Source of the DNA: Micractinium sp. NFX-FRZ
Taxonomy: Eukaryota; Chlorophyta; Trebouxiophyceae; Chlorellales; Chlorellaceae
Reading direction: 5' to 3'
DNA length: 64,000 bases
Assembly: GCA_029339195.1 (NCBI GenBank)
Contig: JAPTJF010000221.1
Location: forward strand, 33,680-97,679
The notes under the pieces were generated by a model. That model was given only the letters and a program-made list of their open reading frames with translations. It did not search any database and was not told where the DNA came from. Made by a program: the position numbers and the translations under genes. Positions 14,101 to 29,676 of the stretch are shown in pieces (the first letter of the stretch is position 1; every line of letters starts with the position of its first letter).

Positions 14101-15725
14101 CACACAAACTGAGCTCTTCACCGCACAGTTGCAGTCGCCATGCATCCCTTGTCCTGTCCGCCTGCCTCCACGGCCCGGCCCCATGCCCCCGCTCCCCCTC
14201 CCCGCCTCGCCCACCCTCCCCGCAGGTGTGGCTGGGCCCCAGTGCAGGCGACCCATCGCAGCTTGCAGCCGCAGCAGCGCAGGATGCACTGCTGCCGCCG
14301 GTGCTGCCGCCCGCAGCCCACGGTCTGCCCACCATTGGCATGCTGCCGCCCGGCCGGCGCTGCACGGTGGCCTTCATTCTAGATGCCAACCATACCAAAT
14401 GGGGCAGCAGTGGCGGTGCTGGCGAGGCGGGCGGCAGCAGCGGTGGCAGCTCGCAGCTTCCGGGGCGGTATGCCGCATCCTGGGAGGAGCAGCAGCGGCA
14501 GGTGTGCGCCGAGCGGCTGTCCCAGGTGGCGGCGCTGTTCTACCGGGTTGATGCTGAGGAGGCGGGCATTACAGGTGGGTGCACGCTCCAAAGTTGCATT
14601 CATATGAGGCACGCTATGAGCATGCAGGTGGGGCAACAGCGCTGTTCTGCTGCCAATGCATTGCCAAAACGGCGGACGGAATTGGCATGCGCCTGGTGGG
14701 GCAGCTGGGGCAGTGGTGGAGTCTGGCGCAAAGGCAGCCGGCTGCTTGGGCAGGTTTTGCTGCCTGCTCATGCTCGCAGCCCTGCCCTTGCCTGCTTCAC
14801 ATGCCCACACCCCCCTCATTTTGAAACCGTATTGACCCGCACCGTCATACCTGACCTCGGCCCCACCTGCCCCGCAGACACCGCCGTGGGAACGGCACCG
14901 CTGGTGCACGGGGAAGTGTACAACGGGCTGGGCTACCGCACCCTGGCACAGCTACAGCCCTGCGCTGTCACTGTGCAGATCAGTGCAGAGCCCCTGCAGC
15001 AGCAGCAGCAGCAGCAGCCGGCGGGAGCAGCAGCAGAGAATGGCGCGCAGCAGGATGGCGGCGCAGGTGCAGGTGCCGGGGCAGCCATGCCGCCTCTGCA
15101 GCTTGTTGCAGCTCCGGAGCCATCCGCAGGCCAGCAGCAAGGCGTGGGCTCCCCCTACAGCCGCTTCCCAGCTTTCCAGGCGGGCATCGGGCAGCCGCTA
15201 AGCGTGACAGTTACGGTCACCAACCACGGGGTGGCGGTGCTCGGCGCAAGCGGGAAAGCAGCAGCGGCGGCAGCAGCAGTGGGCGGCACAGCAGCAGAGG
15301 CGGCGGCAGGCAGCCTAGAACTTCAGTTGGATGCTGCGGTAGCATGCCAGGCTGTAGTGGGCGGCGAGCAGGATGAAGCAGGCGGGGCGGCAGGTGGAGC
15401 AGCAGCGGGGCCTGGCGGCGGTGCGGGGGCGCACGACCTTACAGCGGTCTGGGCGGGGCAGCTGTGGTCTGGCCTGCGCTTCTCGGTGCCCCCAGGCCAG
15501 AGCTGCAGCCAGCGGCTAGGCCTGTGCCTGCTGGCGCCGGGGCTCTACCAGCTGGGCCTGCAGCACTGGCAGTGCCGGCCAGCGGAGCCCGCGGCAGCGC
15601 TGCAGCACCTGCAGCAGCAGCAGCAGCAACAGGCGGAGAAGCGGGGCGGGAAGCGGGCCCCCCCGCCAGGTCAGCTAATGAACACAACGGTGGCTGTGGA
15701 GCCCTGCTTTGTGCTGTGCTCCTGA
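5188..15725 (+). CDS. TRS120: TRAPP II complex subunit TRAPPC9/Trs120
   Basis: 22 exons: 5188-5265, 5409-5585, 5897-6033, 6306-6412, 6705-6829, 7407-7478, 7802-7904, 8180-8303, 8687-8769, 9065-9252, 9595-9705, 9917-10026, 10293-10401, 10615-10796, 11155-11341, 11596-11709, 12068-12154, 12272-12387, 12700-13158, 13449-13938, 14226-14574, 14878-15725; 1451 aa, longer than plant TRS120. The N-terminus matches the plant protein closely as I recall it (RVVLLPVGEAP; VIGVMHCP; GRLQKAMGDHCLLAGSPADA; HYSTAVELGRS). The C-terminal half keeps the LTAFGGVSWFQPW block, with low-complexity Ala/Gly/Gln inserts and polyQ near residue 1210. TRAPP II is the exchange factor complex for Rab11/Ypt31-type GTPases in late-Golgi and cytokinesis traffic. 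The exon 7 acceptor is NAGNAG (7799 or 7802). Intron 5 holds an assembly gap in a tandem repeat, so a hidden extra exon cannot be excluded. Confidence 0.93.
6812..7330 (+). repeat. 96-bp tandem repeat built on the exon 5 3' end of TRAPPC9, interrupted by a gap
   Basis: The end of exon 5 (GTGGAGCTGGCCACGCTG followed by a GTGAGG donor) recurs at 6908, 7103 and 7199, with a more diverged copy at about 7307. The 6812-6908 and 7103-7199 spacings are both 96 bp. Each unit carries exon-derived sequence, donor and intron sequence. The spacing across the N run (195 bp) is close to two units. Confidence 0.85.
6949..7048. other. Assembly gap of exactly 100 N
   Basis: A run of 100 N lies inside TRAPPC9 intron 5, within the 96-bp tandem repeat. 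The round size suggests a placeholder for unresolved repeat copies rather than a measured length. No coding sequence is interrupted in the present model. Confidence 0.95.
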
Positions 15726-15753
15726 ACGCCCATGCAGCATGACCTGAGCCCCG

Positions 15754-15758
15754 TGTAA
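15754..15758 (+). terminator. Poly(A) signal TGTAA of TRAPPC9
   Basis: It lies 28 bp after the stop codon. The motif is seen directly; its use is inferred. Confidence 0.4.
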
Positions 15759-15896
15759 CAACAGACTGAGCCAAGCAAGCAGGCAGGCAGGTGTGGGAGC
15801 CGTGCTTTGTGCTGTTCTCCTGGCCTCTGCAGCTGCCCCCTGGGCCTCCCTGCCCCGTGGCCTCTTGTCGTTGCTGTGGTGGTGTTGCGTTGCAAG

Positions 15897-15901
15897 TTAC
15901 A
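15897..15901 (-). terminator. Poly(A) signal TGTAA of FtsH (minus strand)
   Basis: Reads TTACA on the plus strand, 483 bp beyond the FtsH stop. It is the only candidate I noticed in this interval. Confidence 0.3.
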
Positions 15902-16383
15902 GCGGGTCTGTGTTGCATCTTTGATACTTGACTGGGGAGTACAGCAACCAAACAAACAGACAGCAGAGGGGGGCCCGGAGGGGGGCGGCAGCGGGAAAAA
16001 AGTGGAAAGAGTGAGGGGCGGAGAGAAGAGGAGGCAGGGGGACGATGTGTACAGGTGAGGCCAGCCGCCAGGCAGAGCCCGGCAGGCAAGCAGGGGTGGG
16101 CGGTTGGACGGAGTGAACCAATACGGCCAGCAGCAGGATGGCCCCTCCTCCCCAGGAGGGGGAGGCACTGGCAGGAGAGGCAATAAAATGTGTGTGCGCA
16201 TGCGGGGCTACGGCGCGCCGTGCCGGGCAGGGCCGCCCACCATCTCTCTCGCAAAAATTCATCCAGGCCAGGCGAGCAGGCACGAGGCCAGCCAGCGAGC
16301 CAGCCAGCTGGCCAGCCAACCCACTGCACCACAACTAGAGGTCAGCTAGCGCTTGCGTGTGCTGTGGGCCAGCATGCGCGTGC

Positions 16384-22202
<5,819 letters not shown>

Positions 22203-23616
22203 GATTACTCCCGGCTGCTTCTGTGTGTGAGTTTCCGCTGATCGGCTGCCCTGCGTACTCTTGCAAAGGTCGTGGGGAGGCCGAAAGCGGAATTGATTGG
22301 CTGCGAGGGGTGGGAGGAGGGCTGTGAGGGCAGCGGAAGGTGGCCGCCACCTCAGATATCCCCGCCACGTCCGCTGCGCTGTGGAAGGCGGCACACTTGG
22401 CTGCCCAGTCAGAGACCTTCCTGTGGGCAGTATCACCTTGCTGATGTGCCTCTGGTGTTGTGCTGGATCACTGTGGAGGTTGTCTGGCTGGGGACTGGTG
22501 CAAAGTGTGCGGTGCGTCAGCGGCTGCGCTGGTGCAGCGTGCGTGCGGCGGCGGTATCCACCGGCCCGCTCGCCCTGTTCCCTCTGCAACCCACACCTTC
22601 CTCCAAGGCTCAGCCCAACCGTCATAACTGACAGTCCTCAAACTGAAAGTCCTGCAAAACATCTTCATGTCGCACAGCAACCTATGTTTCATCCACCACA
22701 ACCATACGCATGGGTTGTGCTCGCAGCACAGCACCTGCCTGGCGTGAGCAGAGGAGCTCTGCAGAAACTGCGCCGTGCGGAGCAAGCGGCAAGCAAGCAA
22801 GGGGTTGGTGAAAGCAAAGGAGCTGGAGCATCCAAATGTGTAATGGTTTTGATTTGGCTTGGTTTTGTTGCACCCCCTGCCCAGCCGGAGAGGTTGTGAG
22901 CTGTGCAGCCTGCGACAGCCAGCTGCGACAGCCCGCTGCGACAGCCCGCTGGAGGGGCAGCTGGAGGGTGCCTTGCGGCAGCCCCGCTCTCGCAGTTTGA
23001 GCAGCAGCCCTTTGGTTGCCTCTCGTCGCATGCCCATCCAATAGCCCCCCAGGTTCGCGTCCAAAGGGCAACTGCTGCAGCAAACGTCACAGGGCTGCAG
23101 CGCCACCGCGCCTGTGAGGGCCCCAGTTTACACATCGGCAGGCGCCACAGCAAGGCCCCAGTCGCATCCTCCCAGAGAGCACCAGGCGTGCGGTGGTTGG
23201 TGCAGCAGGTTGCCTTCATGAAGAGAGTGCCTGCAACAGGGCGCACTGACATACATGGCACGTGCTACTGGCCTGGTTCAGGGGCAGAGAGGAGCCACCT
23301 TCCCTCCCAATTCAACATCCGCCATGCGCCTGCTGCTGCCCTGAAGCAGGAGGCGCAGCGGGCGGCCCGCTCACCGCCCACCCGGCTCTCTCTTCAGCAG
23401 AGCCGGCCCACTCAGAGCCCTGCTGTACATGTAACGTGCTGCTGCTGCTGTTGCTGCTGCTGCAGGTTACACTGAGGGTCCAGGGTAGATGATGGGCGCA
23501 GCATGTGTGTTGGATCTTCTTGCAGGCGACGCCAGTGCAGCTGGCCCGCGGTGGCAGCAGCGCCCTCTCGCTGCACGTCGCCCGCTCGCCCTGCTGCCTT
23601 CCCAGCCTGCCTGCTC
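22203..23616. other. Intergenic: FtsH promoter and WDR12 3' region
   Basis: No gene is supported in these 1.4 kb. It should contain the FtsH promoter and leader (right of 22202) and the WDR12 3' UTR. A short direct repeat of the unit GCGACAGCCCGCT occurs around 22920-22952. A minus-strand TGTAA lies at 23467-23471, 146 bp beyond the WDR12 stop. ORFs seen here on both strands lack family resemblance. Confidence 0.4.
23467..23471 (-). terminator. Poly(A) signal TGTAA of WDR12 (minus strand)
   Basis: TTACA on the plus strand, just after a CTG-rich run, in the expected place for the WDR12 transcript. Confidence 0.35.
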
Positions 23617-26403
23617 TCACCGCCCCACGCCGCTCACTGCCGCATGCGCGGTGCGCAGCTTGCAGTCCGCCCCGCCGGTGGCCACCGTCTCCGGCCCCAC
23701 CCACGCCGCGCACAGCAGCTTGTCGGCGCCCCCCTGCAGCGTGTGCAGAGGGATGGCTGCCCGGAGGTCCCACAGCTTGGCGGTGCTGTCGTGAGAGGCG
23801 GTCACCACGTGGTGCGCTGCAGGCAGGGGGCAGATGAAAGGGGGGAGGGGTGCTCTCGTGAGGGGCGGTTACAACTTGGTGCGCTGCACGCAGGGGGCAG
23901 GTGAAAGGGGAGATGAGAGGCGGTTACAACGTGGTGCGCTGCACGCAGGGAGCAGGTCAAAGGGGAGAGGGATGATGTGGTGAGAGGCGGTCACCACGTG
24001 GTGCGCTGCTGGCAGGGGGCAGGTAGGAGAGGAGAGGAGGGCAAGGCGCAGCAGGTGTGTCTGGGGTTTGGCGGGGTTCCATTGCACTGGTGGAGGCCGG
24101 GAAGCACAGGTAGCAGCCCTTTGGGCAGCACTGCCTGTGATTGCATGCACCACAATCCACCGACGGATGGGCACCGGTCGCCTCAAGGCTTCACCCCAAC
24201 CAACCATCCACCCCATTCAGCACAGTCAGCAAACGCCACGGCGCATACTGTTGCTCACACAACCAAATCTGAGCAGGGGTGCCAGGCACTAACGACTTGA
24301 AACACATAAGGTAACACACCTGAGGTGGGGTGCCAAGCAATGGCAGAGATCCAGTCGGTGTGGGAGCTGCACGCCCGCACCGCCAGCCCCTCGCCGCTGC
24401 GCACGCGCGGGTCCCACACCTGGCACACGGGGCATGGGGGCAGGGTCGTGCTGGGTCGGACAGCAGCACAGGGCACAGGGCAATGGCACAAGGGGGGCAG
24501 TGCAGTGCGGTGCAGTGCACACGTCAGGATGGCTGCACGGCAGCGCACATCTGCAGCAGGCAGGCAGGCAGGCAGCTTGCCTGCCTGCCAGGAAGGCTTG
24601 CACCCCAGAACACTTGCCCACCCTATGCCAGCAGCATGAGGCCAGAAGGAGGTGCCCCCACATGTGCCCGCGCACCCCACCCCGCACACCCAGCCCGCCC
24701 CGCCCCACCCACCCGCAGCGCCTTCTCCGCCCCTCCAAACGCCACCAGCCCCTCGCCGCCGGGCGCCGCCGCCACGCAGTACACCGCCTTGTTGTGGTTG
24801 AGCGTGTCCCGGCTGGCGGCGGTGCCCACATCCCACAGCCGCACAGAGTGGTCCCACGAGGCGCTGGCCAGCGTGTCTGAGGGCAGGCAGGGGCGGGGTG
24901 GGGAGGGCAGCAGGCAGGCAGGTGGGCAGACAGGAGGGTAACGGGCAACCAAAGCTAGCCATATGTAGATGCATGCCCGCACGTCATGAGGGAAGTGGCC
25001 GGCAAAAGGTGCAGGCCAGAGGGGAGGGGGCGTGTGTGGGGCAGACCCCAAGAAGAATGGGGTGTGGGAATGTATACATTGCGCTGGTGGGGGGAAGCTA
25101 GAGCGACAGCTCAGCAGCAGTATTGCTACCGGCATCAGCTCTGCAGCCAGCCGGCCACCATTCACACAAACGCACCTGCCGCCGGCCAGCTGACGCCCGA
25201 GACGCATTGGCTGTGCCCGCTCAGCTCCACGCGCGGCGCCTCCACATGCTGCGCCGCCGCCACCCCATTGGCCCCCACTTTCCGCTTCTTGCTGCCCGCC
25301 GCCTTGGCGCCGCCGCCCTCCCCATCCTCCTCGCCGGCCTCTGCCGCCGCCAGCAGGCTGTCGCCGCAGCGCCACATCAGCAGGCGGCCGTCCCAGCTGG
25401 CGGTGGCGCACAGGTTGCCATCAGGTGACACAGCCGCATCCTGGATGGTGTCGCTGTGCCCCTTGAGCAGCGCTACCGCCTCTGGGGCGCTGCCGCCTGC
25501 TGCCGCTGCTGCCACGCCACGCCAGAGGCGCGCCACGTTGTCATTGCCTGCGGTGAGCAGCAGCCCCTCGCCGCCGCGGCTGGCCACCGCTGCCGCCGCC
25601 TGCACGGGCCCCTTGTGCGCCGCCCAGCTGCAGCTGGCCTCCCCGCTGCCGCCGCTCCATAGCCGCACGATGCCGTCATAGCAGCCGCTGGCAATCACAT
25701 TGCTGCCGTCGTCATCACCGCTTCTGCTGCTGCTGCTGCTGGGCAGGGCTGCCACAGCGCTCACCCAGTCCTCATGTGGGTGCTCCTCCTTAGGTGTGGG
25801 AGGCAGCACAGCCGGCACATACTCTATCTCGAGCACCGCCTCAACTGACAGCTGCTTGCTCTGCAGGTGCCGCTGCAGGTTGAGCCGCAGCAGTTCGCCG
25901 TCAACCAAAAAGTCAAAGGGCCGCGCTGGCTCTGCAGGCAGACGGGGCAGGCGAGGAAAGGAGGGGTGGAGGGCGGAAGGGGCGAAAATTCAGTTTGGTC
26001 CTCAGACAGTTTGTGATGGTGGCAGGATCGCTGGCAACAGCAACAGGGGCGGGTGCTGTTGAGCTGACTCGGCCGCCGCCGCCTGCTGTTGCCGCCGCCC
26101 GTTGCCGCCTCCCGGCCCGCCCAGCGCCTGCTTACCCAGCGCGAGCAGGTGGTTGACAATTTGCGACAGCCCATAGCGAGTGAGGTTGGCGGGCACGGCC
26201 TGCAAGCAGGGGACGGCGGCTCGAGCAGTTTGGGGCAGTGGCAGCATGCGGGGAGCATGCATGGGGCTGGCCTCGGGCCGGCATATGGAACTGGCGCTGC
26301 TGCTCACGATGGGCGTCTCTGGAACGCGAAACTCGGGTCCCAGCTTCGTCACAAGTTTTACTGTGACGACGGCGTCTTCCGCAGGCTGCTGCTCCGGCTC
26401 CAT
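23617..26403 (-). CDS. WDR12: Ribosome biogenesis WD-repeat protein WDR12/YTM1
   Basis: Six exons in transcript order: 26403-26308, 26199-26136, 25931-25176, 24876-24713, 24419-24320, 23816-23617; 459 aa. The N-terminal ubiquitin-like NLE domain covers about residues 13-100 (VKLVTKLGPEFRVPETPI; YGLSQIVNHLLAL; PFDFLVDGELLR), followed by WD40 repeats with clear signatures (ASGCYDGIVRLWS; ATASWDGRLLMW; ASASWDHSVRLWD; TASHDSTAKLWD). A low-complexity Glu/Gly/Lys-rich insert including SKKRKVG sits between blades. WDR12 acts with Pes1 and Bop1 in maturing the 60S subunit in the nucleolus, its NLE domain contacting the AAA ATPase Midasin. The last 13 residues after ADCKLRT diverge from the family, so the C-terminus is the least certain part. 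It shares a 159-bp promoter with the YbaK gene. Confidence 0.92.
23790..24025 (-). repeat. Four-copy tandem repeat spanning the last intron-exon junction of WDR12
   Basis: A unit of about 55-65 bp, containing GAGGCGGTYACMACGTGGTGCG and the adjoining acceptor-side GC tract, is repeated four times. The first copy contains the true start of exon 6 (23816), and the other three lie in intron 5. Each copy carries acceptor-like CTGC-G sequence. Copies differ by several substitutions. Confidence 0.8.
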
Positions 26404-26562
26404 CTTGTGCTTAGTGCGACGATGGTGGATTCAGGGTCTTGAATCAGCGGCCGCAGGCCATTGTCGTGCTGTGCTCCTGCTTTGCAGTTGCTGGGCGCAA
26501 CTTGCACGCTTGCAGGAACCAATTGGTGATCGGACAATTGGAGCAGCCTCTAAGACACAGCC
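26404..26562. promoter_or_regulatory. Bidirectional promoter between WDR12 and the YbaK-domain gene
   Basis: Only 159 bp separate the two start codons (26403 minus, 26563 plus), so both 5' UTRs and promoters must share this stretch. It is less GC-rich than its surroundings and contains two ATTGG motifs close together (about 26522 and 26537), possible CCAAT-type sites in inverted or direct orientation. Confidence 0.55.
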
Positions 26563-29500
26563 ATGACGGAATTGGCATCCCTCAACTCGCGACTGGACGC
26601 CGTGCTTCGTCGGCTGGCGGAGCTGGAGCTGGCTGCTGGAGTGACGCCCGCCGATGCGCTGGCAGCACGCCAACAAACCATCCTGGAGCGGCTGAGCCGC
26701 CTGGAAGCAGCCTGTGGCCTGGCAGTGGTCACTCCCGCTCCCGCTGCGGCATCAGCGGCTGCCGCTGATGCCGCACCCACCGCCGCCCCACTGCCGCCGC
26801 CTCCCGGCGCGCTGCCACCCGTGTCGGCTGTCGACCCCGCCGGCAGCGAGGTGCAGCAGCGGCTGCAGGCGGAGCTGCTGGAGCGGGGCCTCACCCGCCA
26901 CAAGTTTGTGCGGGCGCCGCCAGAGTATTATGATCAGTCGTTGGAGTTCCGGTGGGTGGGTGCTTGTGGTCATGGTGGGGTGTGGGTTGGTGTGAACTTG
27001 GTAGTTCTGGTGTGCAGGAAACAATCTTGAAACTAGGTGAGTTGGGGCAGGGCGGTGGGAGGATGTGGGCTGGGCTGTGATGGCCAGCGGGTGGAGACGA
27101 GGTGGGGCGAGGGGCGAGGGTGGGTCAGGGTGGTGGGATGAGAGGAGGCCAGCGGAGAGGCAGCGCTGCCCTTGTCAACCTAACCCTCCCAGGCGCCAGG
27201 GCAGGCGAGGTACACGTTGCCTCTGCTGAGCCCCAATCTGTTGCATGCCGCATACTAGGGCACGCTGCCAATGCCTGGACGCTGCGCTCTCCCCCCCACC
27301 TCCAATTGCGTGCTCGCGGCTGCCTGCAGGCAGGGCGTGGTGGGGGCTGCCTCCATCCACCACTTGTGCAAGTCGATCGTAATGGAGAACACGCGGGCGC
27401 ACCCGTCGGGTGAGCCGATTCGTCAGCCTAGGCGCCTCAAATCTGTAAAATATGTAGTGTTTTCTGGGCTGCGGCTGTCCTGGGGAAGGGCGCAGTACGA
27501 CAGCCCGCACCGTAACGCCCATTGTCGCCGCCCCGAACGGCACCTCTCCTCCACGCGTTGTTCCCCCGTTCTCAGAAACCCGCTGCCTTCACCCCCGCAA
27601 CATCAACTTGCGCCCCATTGAACACGCGTATGATTTCTACCGCCCCTCGAATTCCTCCAAACCCGACGCCTTGCAGTGACAGACTGCGCCAACCCCAGCA
27701 ACTCAAAGTACTACCTGGTTGTCATCCAGGTGGGGCACAGCACGCGCAGCAGGGCACAGCGTGCACAGCAGGGCACCTCCTTTCCTTGAGCTTTTCCACC
27801 TGCCATGCCCTGCGTACTGCTGCATTGCACCGCACTCGCTGCAGTGCTGCTCCAGGCAGAGAAGCTGCACCCCCATGTCCCAGGTCCCCCCCCCCCCGTC
27901 TCTGCACCCTGCGCCTCAATTTGCTGCAGGCACAGGGCACTCCAGATAATGAAAGCAATGCATTGCCTGCTGCCTCGTCCGCCCCGCCTCGCCGCCCTGC
28001 CCACCTTCTCTCTCTCGTACCGCCCGCCTATGCTGCAGTACACCGCCCGCCTGAACGCCGAGAAGCTGAAGCACTACATCTACAAGCTGAGCGGCGGCCA
28101 GGTGGCCAAGAAGTGGTACAACATGCGGCTGGCGCCCGAGGCCATTTCCGGTGGGCGGGGGCGGGCTTAGCCGGTGGGGAAAGAGGGGGGAAGGGTGGCC
28201 AAGGGGCGGTACAAACTTGAGCCTGGCGGCGGTACAGCATGCGGCTGGCGCCTGAGGGCACTTCTGGTGAGCAAGCAACACGGCATTTTCGGCGGCGGGT
28301 GGGGACGGGTGGGAAAGGGTGGCCAAGGGTGCCATGCAACCTGAGCCTGGCTGTGCCTGGTGGGTGGGCGGGTGGGGAGTGAGGGAGCACAACGGGGTCG
28401 TCCCCCACCTGCTGGCACCCGTCATAGTCCTATCACAAACATATCTGCCTGCCCTTCCCACGCCTCGTGCAGACGAGCTGACCGGGTTTGAGCACAACGG
28501 GGTGTCCCCCATCGGCATCAAGACACGCATCCCCATCATCATGTCGCACAGGTCTGGCACACCCTTCCTTCATTTCTGTCTTCCTTGCTTCAAGTTACAC
28601 CATGTATGTCTCAACCGAGGAAACGGTGCCCGCCAAAGCATGGCTGGCATCATGGATGGCCACACACGCCCTGTGTTCCACAGCACGTGCGCCCGCCTGG
28701 CACGGCCAGACCAGCGTGCACCCGCCTGGTGTCGAGCCTCCTGCCCCCTGCGCTATCCTCCTGCCCCACCCCCCCAGTATTGGCGTTGGCTGCAACTTGG
28801 CACGCATCCCCTCCCTCCCAACTCGCGCAGCCATCCTGCACACAAGTCGAGCTCTGCCGCAAGCTGCAGCGCCCACCACTTCGTCTGCACCCCTCTCAAC
28901 GCCCCCACCAGTTACCCCCGTGCAACCCTACTTTCATCCGCTCCCTTCCCACAGGATTGCAGACCTGCACCCACCTGCTTCCTGCTCCACCCCAGCCAAG
29001 CACACAGCCCTCCGCCCGCCCCTCCCACCACACCCCACCCACCCACCCACCCACCCACCCAACGCCTCACCTTCCTCCCACCTTCTTCCCATGCAGGATC
29101 GCGGAGCTGCAGCCGGATACTTTCTTCCTGGGCGCGGGTGAGGTGGACCTCAAAGTGGGCATGAGCGCGGCAGACTTCATCGCGGCCTATCAGGTGAGCA
29201 TTTGTTGTTTTGTGTGACACCAAGCTGGTTGCTGTTGGCATGGGGGGCGGTGTGCGGGGTGAGGTGGACCGCAGGGTGGGGGTGAGCGGCGGCAGACTTT
29301 GTTGCGGCCTACCAGGTGGCACCATTCATAACTAGGGGGGTCATTGGGGCCGGGAGTGTTGGAGTTGGAGCTCATGCGGACGGTGGCGCTGAGCTGCAGC
29401 TGCAGATTGTATCAGGGGTGGCACATGTGATGCGGGTGGGTGTGGTAGAGGGAGGGCAGAGGGTGGGGTGGTTTGCATGGTGCATCGGAAGGCGGTGGTT

Positions 29501-29676
29501 GCGGGGCTCCTATCGACGGCTGGATGGCAGGGGTTTGGGCAATGCGCGCTCCCAGCTGCAACCAAATGCGCCTGCCCCACCCGCTCCCGCCCACCCTGCA
29601 GCCCATGGTGGTTGACTGCACTTATAACGAGGGGGAGGGCGACGATGCTGCGTCCGAAACGTCTTCCAAGGCCTGA
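26563..29676 (+). CDS. YbaK/aminoacyl-tRNA deacylase-domain protein
   Basis: Seven exons: 26563-26951, 27330-27409, 27677-27729, 28039-28150, 28473-28551, 29097-29193, 29602-29676; 294 aa. Residues 1-50 form a heptad-like helical segment (ELASLNSRLDAVLRRLAELE and QQTILERLSRLEAA), followed by a Pro/Ala linker (about 55-90). The C-terminal YbaK domain (about 130-285) shows SIHHLCKSIVMEN, KYYLVVIQ, LNAEKLKHYIYKLSGG, the substrate-loop-like GFEHNGVSPIG and FFLGAGEVDLKVGMSAADFI. Bacterial YbaK and ProX hydrolyse mischarged tRNAs such as Cys- or Ala-tRNA(Pro); whether this eukaryotic version edits tRNA is not known from sequence. The exon 2 acceptor is the weakest boundary, chosen because it alone keeps frame. 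Introns 4 and 6 hold copies of the preceding exon ends. Confidence 0.85.
28226..28265 (+). repeat. Intronic copy of the YbaK exon 4 3' end with donor
   Basis: The sequence GGTACAGCATGCGGCTGGCG, followed by a GGTGAGC donor-like end, closely matches the end of exon 4 at 28115-28157 and lies about 110 bp downstream in intron 4. Confidence 0.75.
29256..29318 (+). repeat. Intronic copy of the YbaK exon 6 3' end with donor
   Basis: About 60 bp beginning GGTGAGGTGGAC and ending CCTACCAGGTGG repeats the end of exon 6 (29139-29196) inside intron 6, with several substitutions and an inserted GG that breaks the frame. Confidence 0.8.

Larger units (their letters stand above)
15726..16383. other. Convergent intergenic region between TRAPPC9 and FtsH
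   Basis: The two genes end tail to tail here. TGTAA at 15754-15758 (+) suits TRAPPC9. TTACA at 15897-15901 (TGTAA on the minus strand) suits FtsH. If both are used, the 3' UTRs overlap or abut. A CAGCCAGC-rich simple repeat occurs near 16290-16320. No gene is supported. Confidence 0.45.

Noticed and set aside
28319..29164. 281-codon plus-strand ORF
   Set aside because: It reads through introns 4 and 5 of the YbaK gene in mixed frames and is mostly Pro/Ser/His low complexity.
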